A stretch of DNA of 6,167 nucleotides from Methanospirillum hungatei (GCF_020216685.1 NZ_JAIWNS010000240.1:1-6167), one strand, 5' to 3'; positions 1-5,743 are shown, numbered from the stretch's first letter. Notes: generated by a model not told the origin, from the letters alone. Made by a program: numbers and translations.

Positions 1-1258
1 ACTGCTTTACCTCTTTTCGTATGATCCTGACCATATCCTCACCTTTCATGAGGAGTTCCTTTGCAATATCCATACTTTTTCCTTCAGCAGTAAACCGGAT
101 CTTCGGCTCTGTTCCGCTCGCCCTGATAAGACACCAGCCATCTTCTTCCTCGATACGGATGCCATCGGTTGGATTTACTGCACCAAGAGCATAGAGCAGG
201 TCATGGGCATTCTCAAGTTCAAGGGATGTCCGGAGTATCGGATAACTTGGTATTGATGCGATTTCAGAAGGGAGATCCCATTCCCCTGCCATCTCACAGA
301 AGAGAGCCGCCGCATACGGGCCATCCGGACACCGGGATATCTGCGGGAATATCCAGGCTCCCGACGGCTCACCACCAAAGTCACCCCATCGGACCAGTTG
401 TTCAGATACGAATGCATCACCAACCGGAGTCCGCCTGACCTCTGCCACCTCCTCGATTGCCATGGATGCATCATAGGTGGTGACGACCTGATTTGCCCCA
501 AGATATTTTGCGAAAAGAATGAGTAAGGTGTCTCCGGGAATAAATTTTCCATTCCTGTCAAAAGCCATCATACGGTCTGCGTCCCCGTCATGAATGACTG
601 CACAGGCTGCCCTGGATTGTTTGATGAGTGACGGGATATAGGGGAGGTGTTCTGGCAAAGGTTCTGAAGGGCGTGAGAAATTCCCCGCAACATTCGCATT
701 CACGGCGAGGGTACGAGCTCCCATTCTGCTCAGCATTCGTGGAGTAATGACCGATCCTGCTCCGTTCCCACAATCCACTATGATTTTAATTCCTTCCCTG
801 ATCGAAATTTTCCTGGCTATGGCAGTACTGTGCTCTTCTGCCGGATATGAGGGAGTGCACGTTCCCTGCTGTTTCCAGTCTCGCCAGGGAATGTCCACAA
901 GGGTTGCTTCTATCTCTTTTTGCTGGGTGGCCGAGAAAGAAGAACCATCCGGATTGAACAACTTCAGACCGTTATAGGGTTCCGGGTTATGGGACGCCGT
1001 AACCATACAGGCCGCATCGGCGTTTCTGCCACCATATGCGATTGATGGGGTCGGAGCGATACCTCCATCATATACCCTGGCACCTGCCGAAAGAGCGCCT
1101 GCACAAAATGCTGCAGAAATGAGCGGGCCGGTCGTCCGGGTATCCCGCCCGATTACCAGCCGGCTGGCTTGTGCCCCAACCGCCTTTCCTACCTGCAATG
1201 CAAGACCGATGAGGGTATCATCATATCTCCGGCGGATCCCGGAAGAGCCGAACAGCAT
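1..1258 (-). CDS. glmM: Phosphoglucosamine mutase / phosphomannomutase, GlmM-like (C terminus cut by window edge)
   Basis: Alpha-D-phosphohexomutase family enzyme, which moves a phosphate between C6 and C1 of a hexose or hexosamine phosphate in the cytoplasm (typically glucosamine-6-P to glucosamine-1-P, or mannose-6-P to mannose-1-P) to feed nucleotide-sugar synthesis. I translated 419 codons without a stop. All four family signatures are visible: the phosphoserine loop TASHNP (residues 87-92, S89 catalytic), the Mg-binding loop DGDADR (224-229), the sugar-specificity loop GGEPSG (295-300) and the phosphate-binding loop RASGTEPK (379-386). The N terminus MLFGSSGIR matches the family's usual start, which is why the ATG at 1258 was chosen; a TTG five codons upstream is less likely. 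By family length only roughly 10-40 residues are missing beyond base 1. It is the last visible gene of the minus-strand cluster, 11 bases after the stop of the preceding gene. GlmM and phosphomannomutase cannot be told apart with certainty from motifs. Confidence 0.93.
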   Translation of the reverse strand, partial: MLFGSSGIRRRYDDTLIGLALQVGKAVGAQASRLVIGRDTRTTGPLISAAFCAGALSAGARVYDGGIAPTPSIAYGGRNADAACMVTASHNPEPYNGLKLFNPDGSSFSATQQKEIEATLVDIPWRDWKQQGTCTPSYPAEEHSTAIARKISIREGIKIIVDCGNGAGSVITPRMLSRMGARTLAVNANVAGNFSRPSEPLPEHLPYIPSLIKQSRAACAVIHDGDADRMMAFDRNGKFIPGDTLLILFAKYLGANQVVTTYDASMAIEEVAEVRRTPVGDAFVSEQLVRWGDFGGEPSGAWIFPQISRCPDGPYAAALFCEMAGEWDLPSEIASIPSYPILRTSLELENAHDLLYALGAVNPTDGIRIEEEDGWCLIRASGTEPKIRFTAEGKSMDIAKELLMKGEDMVRIIRKEVKQ

Positions 1259-1269
1259 ACCAGATTGGT

Positions 1270-1917
1270 TCAATCTTCAGATGTTTGAAGGTTCCCTCTT
1301 CCAAACGGGCAGAAATGTTCACAATGAAGAAGTTGTGCAGTTCCAACCGTTGATGGTCCCACATAGATCACTTTTTCTTTGGGTAATTCTGACAGGATAC
1401 CTGCTTCATCCCCGGTCAACCCATCGCCGGTCACCAGAACCATATCTGCATCTTCAGGACGATCCACAAGGAGATCTCCTGCAAGTTTTCGAACATCCGG
1501 CATATCACCCATGCAATAGATTCGTTTATTCTGGATTTTTTTGATGACTTCTGCCCTGCATTCGGGATGCTCCTCTGGTTTGCAGGCATGCAGTTTCCTG
1601 TTCGTGCATAAAAACCCGGTGACTGCATTCAGAATGCCTGCTGCCGCTGCACGCTGTGATGGTTTTTTCAAAGGTGCTTCACTCATAAAGGAAGCCTTGG
1701 TGGTCGCTTTGATGATCTCGTCAGCAACAAATACTGCTGATCGCCCTCCAAATATCACCTGAATTGGTACTCCTTTTTCATAGGCGCATCTGGGGAGATC
1801 GTAATCCGGTGTCAGCAGGACCGGACTTTCTGCAATACCACACTCTTCCATCATCGGCACTAATGCCTGAACTGCACTGTTTATCGGATGCATTGGTGTT
1901 ACCATTCTTTTTTCCAT
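1270..1917 (-). CDS. Conserved-looking cysteine-rich protein of unknown function, possibly Rossmann-like
   Basis: I do not recognise the family. The 215-residue product alternates hydrophobic strands and helices. Its C-terminal half (about 132-195) has a pattern of strand, acidic stretch, VLVTGDGLTGDE, then VIYVGPST. This resembles proteins that end in a Rossmann-like domain, including faintly the DUF364 group; that comparison is from memory and weak. It is rich in potential metal ligands: C104, H110, C112, H117 and C120 in one cluster, C135, then H198, C199, H201 and C203 near the end. There is no signal peptide or membrane segment, so it should be cytoplasmic. The first ATG (1917) overlaps the end of pcm by 19 bases; ATGs at 1905 (inside an ATGGTAA overlap) and 1893 are equally plausible because none has a strong ribosome binding site. 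The overlap suggests translational coupling with pcm. Coding is supported by its full length, operon fit and protein-like composition. Confidence 0.8.
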   Translation of the reverse strand: MEKRMVTPMHPINSAVQALVPMMEECGIAESPVLLTPDYDLPRCAYEKGVPIQVIFGGRSAVFVADEIIKATTKASFMSEAPLKKPSQRAAAAGILNAVTGFLCTNRKLHACKPEEHPECRAEVIKKIQNKRIYCMGDMPDVRKLAGDLLVDRPEDADMVLVTGDGLTGDEAGILSELPKEKVIYVGPSTVGTAQLLHCEHFCPFGRGNLQTSED

Positions 1918-2549
1918 CCATACATACCGATAAGAGGTACAAATCGTACTGCTCCGAACCGCTCTGTATGGTATTCATCTTTGTTTCTGGTCACTCTGAC
2001 CAGCTCCTGCATATCCCGATCCCCCACCGGGGCAACAAGTCTTCCGCCATCTGCCAGTTCTTCAAGCAGGGGCTCTGGGAGAGCGGGTGTGGCTGCGGTG
2101 ATAAGAATCCCGTTGTAGGGGGCCTTATCCGGATATCCCAGAGTTCCATCCTGGCAGAGCACCAGAACATTCCTGACACCTGCCCGTGTAAGATTTCTCT
2201 CTGCAAGGTCGGCAACTGCCGGGATTCTCTCAATTGAGATGACCGATGCGCCACAGGCAACCAGGATCGCAGCCTGGTACCCTGAACCGGTTCCAATCTC
2301 AAGAATTAGGTCACCTTTCTCCGGTGACAAAAGTTCGGTCATGACCGCAACAACATAGGGTTGCGATATGGTCTGATCATGTCCGATGGGGAGGGGATAA
2401 TCCTGGTACGCTTCTCTGGCATAGGATTCAGGGACAAACAGGTGACGGGGGACGGAACGCATGGCCTGTAGTACCTGCGGGTTTTTTACACCCCGTGCCT
2501 CTATCTGCCGTCGTACCATCTCCTCCCGTTCTGCTGCCCTGTTCTCCAT
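1899..2549 (-). CDS. pcm: Protein-L-isoaspartate O-methyltransferase
   Basis: Cytoplasmic repair enzyme that uses S-adenosylmethionine to methylate isoaspartyl residues in aged proteins, starting their conversion back to aspartate. The 216-residue product is the normal length for archaeal and bacterial Pcm. Visible signatures are SVPRHLFVPE (32-41), TISQPYVVAVM (60-70, the substrate-side motif), the SAM-binding motif I LEIGTGSGYQAAIL (83-96), an acidic residue ending the next strand (ISIER, 105-109), and the later motif DGTLGYP plus GILITAA (134-152) followed by LADGGRLVAPVG (165-176). The start at 2549 directly follows the TAG stop of the sufB-like gene with no gap, and an AGGA lies about seven bases upstream inside that gene. 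A second ATG at residue 11 is preceded by GGGAGGAG but too closely. Its 3' end overlaps the next gene, so it sits in the middle of an operon. Confidence 0.96.
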   Translation of the reverse strand: MENRAAEREEMVRRQIEARGVKNPQVLQAMRSVPRHLFVPESYAREAYQDYPLPIGHDQTISQPYVVAVMTELLSPEKGDLILEIGTGSGYQAAILVACGASVISIERIPAVADLAERNLTRAGVRNVLVLCQDGTLGYPDKAPYNGILITAATPALPEPLLEELADGGRLVAPVGDRDMQELVRVTRNKDEYHTERFGAVRFVPLIGMYGWKKEW

Positions 2550-3659
2550 CTAGAATCCTGATTTCTCTGCTGCGTCTATCGCGGCATCTATCTGATCCTG
2601 AAGTACATCAGGCAGACCCTCTACTTTGACATCCAGGAATCCCCGGATGATGGTCGCAGTTGCAGTCTCTTCATCAAGACCCCGTGCCATCAGGTACTCG
2701 ATCTCATCCCGGGCGATCTTTCCTACCGCCGCTTCATGTGAGAGTTCGGTATCCACGACATCACCTTTAATCTCCGGTATTGCGTGGATGGTTCCGTCTC
2801 TTAAGATGAGGCCCTTGCATTCGATGTGGCCTTTCGTCCCTTTCACTTTCCCGTCAATTCTGCCCCGTGACAGGATGGTGCCTCCGGTCGTGATGGCACG
2901 GGTGATAAGTTCTGCGCTTGTCCCTTTCGCTCCAAGGACTGCTGTTGATCCAAGGTCCATGAATGATCCGGGAGTGCAGACAACAACACTTGAGAACCTT
3001 CCGACCGCACCCTCTCCCTTCAGATTGCAGACGGGGGCCATCTGGATCTTTCTGACCGGTTCCATACAGACATAATTTGACAAAAAAGCACCGTTCTCTT
3101 CAACAATGGCTGCGGACCGTGGAAACACTGCGATATTGTGCCCCCAATTGTGGATCATGGTGGATGTGACCTTGGCACCTTTACCTACATAGATCTCAGT
3201 AACTCCCAGGTGTGCACCGCTCTTCCGGGCCGATGAACTGGTACATCCGGAGATGATATGAAGCTCTGAATCTTCCTCGGCGATGACAATATTATGGACA
3301 TGCTGAATGGCTGAATCAGACAGGAACAGGCATGCCTGTAAAGGATAGATACTTTTCGTCCCCTTTTTTGCAATGATTACAAAACCTTTTGGATCAGGCC
3401 GTGATGCAACATACTTTGTGTATTTATCCTTGTCTTTTGGGACGGCCTTCCAGATATAATCAGATACCCAGGGGTATTTCTCCAGGGCCATGGTGAATGT
3501 CAGGAACTCAATTCCTTCGCAGTCTGATGTGATATGACAGACATCCTGGTCTTTCTGGAAGAAACTACCTGACCTGTTCTTCATCTCGACCTCAAGACCG
3601 GTAAGAGCAAGTCGTTTCTGATCCTCAGGAGAGAGATCCGTCATCTGAATATTGTGCAT
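2550..3659 (-). CDS. sufB: SufB/SufD-family Fe-S cluster assembly scaffold
   Basis: Component of the SUF iron-sulfur cluster assembly machinery; in the family, SufB with the ATPase SufC builds clusters and passes them to apoproteins in the cytoplasm. At 369 residues it is the compact archaeal form, shorter than bacterial SufB. The N terminus carries RSGSFFQKDQDV (29-40). The middle is a repetitive beta-helix region containing the HNWGHN stretch (170-175). The C-terminal region GHIECKGLIL (278-287) aligns with the segment of E. coli SufB holding catalytic C405, giving C281. DTELSHEAAVGKI (303-315) aligns with the segment holding H433 and E434, giving H308 and E309. Retention of these residues favours SufB over SufD. 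ATG 3659 is the only reasonable start; the upstream AAGGGC is a weak ribosome binding site. The usual partner sufC is neither directly upstream nor downstream. It abuts pcm exactly, implying cotranscription. Confidence 0.92.
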   Translation of the reverse strand: MHNIQMTDLSPEDQKRLALTGLEVEMKNRSGSFFQKDQDVCHITSDCEGIEFLTFTMALEKYPWVSDYIWKAVPKDKDKYTKYVASRPDPKGFVIIAKKGTKSIYPLQACLFLSDSAIQHVHNIVIAEEDSELHIISGCTSSSARKSGAHLGVTEIYVGKGAKVTSTMIHNWGHNIAVFPRSAAIVEENGAFLSNYVCMEPVRKIQMAPVCNLKGEGAVGRFSSVVVCTPGSFMDLGSTAVLGAKGTSAELITRAITTGGTILSRGRIDGKVKGTKGHIECKGLILRDGTIHAIPEIKGDVVDTELSHEAAVGKIARDEIEYLMARGLDEETATATIIRGFLDVKVEGLPDVLQDQIDAAIDAAEKSGF

Positions 3660-3708
3660 GATTCTGCCCTTCTTCTCATACGTTATACGTAGTTCCTCAT
3701 TATCACTC

Positions 3709-3730
3709 TTATTTCTGTTCCATACCTCCT
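3709..3730 (-). other. Perfect Shine-Dalgarno followed by a four-codon micro-ORF in the HAD-sufB gap
   Basis: The 69-base gap between the HAD gene and the sufB-like gene opens with AGGAGGT (3730-3724), whose first bases overlap the HAD stop codon. This is followed at once by ATG GAA CAG AAA TAA (3723-3709). It is the strongest ribosome-binding sequence in this gap, yet the ATG is only one base away and the frame ends after four codons, out of frame with sufB. It may be a remnant of an older gene start, a leader peptide or chance. Another ATG (3700) opens a five-codon frame. Nothing else coding is seen in the gap. Confidence 0.35.
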
Positions 3731-4511
3731 ATGCCACTATCAAGGGCTTAAGGAGGATTGGAAGCATCTCTATTGAATTCATCATCATATCAGGGGTCAC
3801 GCCCGAACCTTCGATCTCCTCCTGTCGGTACTTACCGGTAAAGGTTATTGCACCGAGGAGCCCGGCATCCTGCGCACCTTTCACATCGGTCATGATATCA
3901 TCTCCTATCATGAGGATCTGATTTCTCTGTATGTTCCAGTCTTTCAAGGCCGCAAGGAAGAAGTAGGGAGAAGGCTTTCCCATGACAACAGCAGTACATC
4001 CGGCACTAAACTCTAGAGCGGTAACAAAAGGCCCGGCACTAAGGGACAATCCATCAACGTCCTTCCAGTACCGATCTTTTTCAAGAGCTATGAGTTCTCC
4101 TCCCTGCATGAGCGATCGGAATGCCGCGTTCATCGACGCATAGGTGAACCGGTCACCAGCGTCGCCCACCACGACAGTTGGTCCGTCTGGATTGTGGGTA
4201 ATTCCGGCCTCCAGAATATCCTCCATCAGATCATCGGTTATGAGAAGATTACAGGTCCTGATGTTACGATCCCGGAGGTACTGGATAGCAGCAATTGCCG
4301 GAGTATAAATCTCATCAATGGATACCGGAACTCCAAGTCGTTCTAATTTTTTCAAAACATTTTTTCTGGACTTCCGTGTTCCGTTCGAGATATATCGGTA
4401 GGGAATGTTGTTGTCCTGGAGAAATCTGATTGCAGTCTCTGCTCCGGGAATGGGCTCATTTCCGGTCATCAGTGTGCCATCGATATCAAGCAGGATTCCG
4501 TGTATCTGCAT
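3729..4511 (-). CDS. HAD superfamily subfamily IIA phosphatase (LHPP / NagD-like)
   Basis: Cytoplasmic haloacid-dehalogenase-type phosphohydrolase with a C2B cap. Motif order is complete in the 260-residue product: motif I LLDIDGTL (7-14, nucleophile D9 and general acid D11), motif II SNGT (42-45), motif III lysine K179 in MGKPSP, and motif IV MIGDDIMTDVKGA (201-213, Mg ligands D204, D205 and D209). The closing segment with FTGKYR and a late PD pair resembles the branch that includes phospholysine/phosphohistidine phosphatase LHPP (TIGR01458-like), but the substrate cannot be read from sequence. The ATG at 4511 was chosen because the IHGILLDIDGTL motif starts there as in the family; the open frame upstream only reaches a TTG inside the promoter and encodes nothing family-like. 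No ribosome binding site precedes it. It is probably the first gene of the minus-strand cluster, 69 bases from sufB. Confidence 0.92.
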   Translation of the reverse strand: MQIHGILLDIDGTLMTGNEPIPGAETAIRFLQDNNIPYRYISNGTRKSRKNVLKKLERLGVPVSIDEIYTPAIAAIQYLRDRNIRTCNLLITDDLMEDILEAGITHNPDGPTVVVGDAGDRFTYASMNAAFRSLMQGGELIALEKDRYWKDVDGLSLSAGPFVTALEFSAGCTAVVMGKPSPYFFLAALKDWNIQRNQILMIGDDIMTDVKGAQDAGLLGAITFTGKYRQEEIEGSGVTPDMMMNSIEMLPILLKPLIVA

Positions 4512-4565
4512 GGGTGAATATTTGGATCTGATGGTGAGAAGTGTTGTGCCAGGGTGATTAAAAAA

Positions 4566-4574
4566 TATTAAATA
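4566..4574 (-). promoter_or_regulatory. Candidate TATA box for the minus-strand HAD-sufB-pcm operon
   Basis: On the minus strand the sequence reads TATTTAATA within a long AT stretch, a good match to an archaeal TATA element. Initiation about 25 bases downstream would start the transcript near 4544 and give a leader of roughly 33 bases before the HAD start. No Shine-Dalgarno sequence is present in that leader. It shares the same AT-rich block as the tRNA promoter on the other strand. Confidence 0.5.
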
Positions 4575-4575
4575 C
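4568..4575 (+). promoter_or_regulatory. Candidate TATA box for tRNA-Gly
   Basis: TTAAATAC preceded by an A-rich stretch that could act as a BRE. Its centre is about 31 bases before the mature tRNA 5' end, so a transcript starting about 26 bases downstream would carry a leader of only a few bases. This is the usual arrangement for an archaeal tRNA gene. Confidence 0.55.
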
Positions 4576-4579
4576 AACT

Positions 4580-4600
4580 ATGCTCAACGTTATAGAGCAT
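4580..4600. repeat. Six-base inverted repeat between the tRNA TATA box and the tRNA
   Basis: ATGCTC (4580-4585) and GAGCAT (4595-4600) are perfect reverse complements separated by nine bases that themselves start with the palindrome AACGTT. It lies between the candidate TATA box and the mature tRNA 5' end. Most of it would be upstream of the expected transcription start, so a DNA-level role such as a protein site is more likely than an RNA hairpin. Chance is possible. Confidence 0.4.
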
Positions 4601-4602
4601 CT

Positions 4603-4673
4603 GCATCGATGGTCTAGAGGTATGACTTTGGCCTTCCAAGCCAATAGCTCGGGTTCGAATCCCGATCGGTGCA
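4603..4673 (+). tRNA. tRNA-Gly (anticodon UCC)
   Basis: A complete cloverleaf can be folded by hand. The acceptor stem GCATCGA (4603-4609) pairs with TCGGTGC (4666-4672) with one G-U pair, and A4673 is the discriminator. The D arm has the three-base stem GTC/GAC with GG in the loop. The anticodon stem is TTGGC (4628-4632)/GCCAA (4640-4644) around loop CTTCCAA, giving anticodon TCC at 4635-4637, which reads GGA and by wobble possibly GGG. The T arm TCGGG-TTCGAAT-CCCGA is canonical. There is no intron. CCA is not encoded, as is common in archaea. Confidence 0.97.
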
Positions 4674-4677
4674 TAAT

Positions 4678-4712
4678 CTTTTCTCATATTTTTTGCCGGA
4701 AATTAGTTTTTT
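4678..4712 (+). terminator. T-tract terminator after tRNA-Gly
   Basis: Just after the tRNA are CTTTT (4678-4682), a run of six T (4689-4694) and a second run of six T (4707-4712), without a clear hairpin. Archaeal RNA polymerase terminates at such T-rich tracts, so these probably end the tRNA transcript before the HEPN remnant. Confidence 0.55.
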
Positions 4713-4731
4713 ATTGTCTTGATGTTGGTGA

Positions 4732-4932
4732 CACTGTTACAACTTTTGTTCAGACAATCTTCCAAAAGATGGTCAGGATCTCCTGGAGGAACTGGAAGGT
4801 ATGGGTATTGAGGCTCGATATCCTCCAGATTTTGATCAAACATTGCAGGAATTATCACGCGAAAGGGTCAGCTGCACTCTTGAAAAGGCTAAACTGGTGT
4901 TTTCATGGATAAAAACAGAATTGATACAATAA
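4732..4932 (+). pseudogene. C-terminal remnant of a HEPN-domain protein (toxin half of a HEPN-MNT pair)
   Basis: This 66-codon frame directly follows an in-frame TGA (4729-4731) and ends at TAA 4930-4932. It encodes NLPKDGQDLLEELEGMGIEA followed by RYP, then a helix ending in KAKLVFSWIKTELIQ. GIEARYP followed by a final helix ending in WIK is characteristic of the C-terminal half of HEPN-domain proteins encoded beside nucleotidyltransferases. A full HEPN protein is about 110-140 residues, so the N-terminal half is missing. Only about 60 bases separate it from the tRNA, too little to hold the rest in any frame. The only in-frame ATG is internal (about 4799). It overlaps the following MNT gene by 28 bases, the layout of an intact HEPN-MNT operon. 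The simplest reading is a 5' deletion; a short still-expressed peptide from a non-ATG start cannot be excluded. The family assignment is from recognition, not a search. Confidence 0.68.
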
Positions 4933-5273
4933 TCCAACATCTTGCTGGAGAATTGCAAAAATCAGGAGTTACCATCAGTTCTGTGAGGTTATTTGGATCC
5001 TGTGCTGCAGGTACAGCATCATATGAGAGTGATATTGATATAGCGGTGGTATCTCCGGATTTTCGTGAGTATGAATTTTCAAAACGGTTTCATCTCCTCG
5101 GGTCTGCAATTATCCAAACCATCCGGCAGTATCATACACCAATCGATGTAATCCCTCTGTCACCAGAAGAGTATGAGTGTGAACAATCACTACGCATGGA
5201 TTTTATCAGACAGGGTATCGAGATCACGGTGACTGATCAGAATCAGAGTTCACCCGGTTCTGCAGAAGTCTGA
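4905..5273 (+). CDS. Minimal nucleotidyltransferase (MNT), HEPN-associated
   Basis: Small polymerase-beta-fold nucleotidyltransferase, 122 residues. The signature is VRLFGSCAAGTASYESDIDI (27-46): the GS pair at 31-32 and the catalytic acidic residues D43 and D45, with a third acidic residue D81 in PIDVIPL. In the family, such proteins pair with HEPN-domain RNases and act as antitoxins, in characterised MntA/HepT cases by adding AMP to the toxin; that this one does so is inference. It starts inside the end of the HEPN remnant (28-base overlap), so translation was originally coupled, and there is no strong ribosome binding site of its own (only GGTG at 4894-4897). Since the HEPN partner appears truncated, it may be an orphan. 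Its last 50 bases overlap the 3' end of the oppositely oriented hxlR-type gene, and its final 15 or so residues are polar and unlike the family core. Confidence 0.9.
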   Translation: MDKNRIDTIIQHLAGELQKSGVTISSVRLFGSCAAGTASYESDIDIAVVSPDFREYEFSKRFHLLGSAIIQTIRQYHTPIDVIPLSPEEYECEQSLRMDFIRQGIEITVTDQNQSSPGSAEV

Positions 5274-5640
5274 TCTTTTCAGGACAGACATCAATTTTTG
5301 TATGCTCCCCTTGATTCATCTTCAAATAGGTTTTTCCCCATTCGCATAAATCATCAAGGATCGGGATGACTGTTTTACCAAACGAGGTAAGGGAATATTC
5401 AACCCGGGGAGGAACCTCGGCGAATACCTTCCGGTTGATGATATGATCCGCCTCAAGTTCCCGCAGCTGCCTGGTAAGCATACCCTGTGTAATATTCGGT
5501 AAGATGAGGCGAATTTCATTAAATCGTAGTGGTTTATCCCGGATATGCCAGAGTATGACTGGTTTCCATTTTCCACCAATAATATCAATTGCAGCCTCCA
5601 CAGGGCATCCATATTCCCGTTTTGACGTATTTTTATTCAT
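5224..5640 (-). CDS. HxlR-family winged-helix transcriptional regulator
   Basis: DNA-binding regulator of 138 residues, normal for HxlR (DUF24) proteins, which act as dimers. The family pattern is complete: YGCPVEAAIDIIGGKWKPVI (10-29), LRFNEIRLILPNITQGMLTR (38-57, recognition helix region) and LRELEADHIINR (59-70). The wing follows at VPPRVEYSLTSFGKTVIPIL (76-95), then a C-terminal helix starting with the DLCEWG segment. C12 is at the position that serves as the redox or electrophile sensor in characterised members such as HypR and YodB; a sensing role here is inferred. The ATG at 5640 was chosen because it puts that segment near the N terminus; the frame is open further, to 5736, but that part is not family-like. 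No Shine-Dalgarno precedes 5640 and a TATA-like element lies about 28 bases upstream, so the mRNA may be leaderless. It diverges from the small CxxCxxC gene and flavoprotein, its likely targets. Confidence 0.93.
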   Translation of the reverse strand: MNKNTSKREYGCPVEAAIDIIGGKWKPVILWHIRDKPLRFNEIRLILPNITQGMLTRQLRELEADHIINRKVFAEVPPRVEYSLTSFGKTVIPILDDLCEWGKTYLKMNQGEHTKIDVCPEKIRLLQNRVNSDSDQSP

Positions 5641-5663
5641 TAGTATTATTTTGGAGATTATGT

Positions 5664-5672
5664 CATAAATAT
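5664..5672 (-). promoter_or_regulatory. Candidate TATA box for the hxlR-type gene
   Basis: The minus strand reads ATATTTATG, centred about 28 bases upstream of the ATG at 5640. This spacing would place transcription initiation at or within a base or two of the start codon, consistent with a leaderless transcript and with the lack of a ribosome binding site. Confidence 0.45.
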
Positions 5673-5673
5673 C

Positions 5674-5722
5674 ATACTGCATCTGTTTTAATGCATTAGT
5701 CCAAATATGGATATTGCATCTG
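5674..5722 (+). repeat. Near-identical 12-base direct repeats around a palindrome in the divergent regulatory region
   Basis: ATACTGCATCTG (5674-5685) and ATATTGCATCTG (5711-5722) match at 11 of 12 bases, with starts 37 bases apart (about 3.5 helical turns). Between them is the perfect 10-base palindrome TAATGCATTA (5689-5698), which contains the TGCAT core again. They lie upstream of both divergent genes and are candidate regulator sites. Confidence 0.5.
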
Positions 5723-5724
5723 AT

Positions 5725-5743
5725 TACCTGGTCCATTCAGGTA
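5725..5743. promoter_or_regulatory. Candidate operator: inverted repeat TACCTG-N7-CAGGTA
   Basis: Perfect six-base arms (5725-5730 and 5738-5743) flank a seven-base spacer; with a one-base bulge the symmetry extends outward to GAT/ATC. The centre is 34 bases before the small gene's ATG and about 26 bases after a possible TATA element AAATATGG (5703-5710), so it would cover the likely transcription start. That is where a repressor acting on the plus-strand genes would be expected. The HxlR protein encoded next door is the obvious candidate ligand, by inference. Confidence 0.5.

Noticed and set aside
175..561. Minus-strand open frame of 128 codons at the left end
   Set aside because: It overlaps glmM on the same strand in a different frame, while the glmM frame contains all catalytic motifs without interruption.
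1119..2237. Several long plus-strand open frames opposite glmM, the unknown gene and pcm
   Set aside because: All are shadows of minus-strand genes carrying family motifs; their translations show low-complexity, motif-free sequence.
2626..3075. Plus-strand 149-codon open frame opposite sufB
   Set aside because: Serine/proline-rich shadow of the sufB coding strand; no ribosome binding site or domain.
4512..4577. Upstream extension of the HAD gene by 22 codons from a TTG
   Set aside because: The extension lies over the divergent promoter and the extra residues precede the family's normal N terminus.
4649..4673. Attachment-site duplication of the tRNA 3' end
   Set aside because: No second copy of the T-arm/acceptor sequence was seen elsewhere in the window, and no integrase is present.
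4580..4912. Plus-strand open frame of 110 codons through the tRNA into the HEPN remnant
   Set aside because: It reads across tRNA-Gly and is in a different frame from the HEPN-like sequence; its translation shows no domain.
5641..5736. 32-codon N-terminal extension of the hxlR-type gene to an upstream ATG
   Set aside because: It covers the repeats and TATA-like elements of the regulatory region and is not part of the HxlR family core; the ATG at 5640 fits better.
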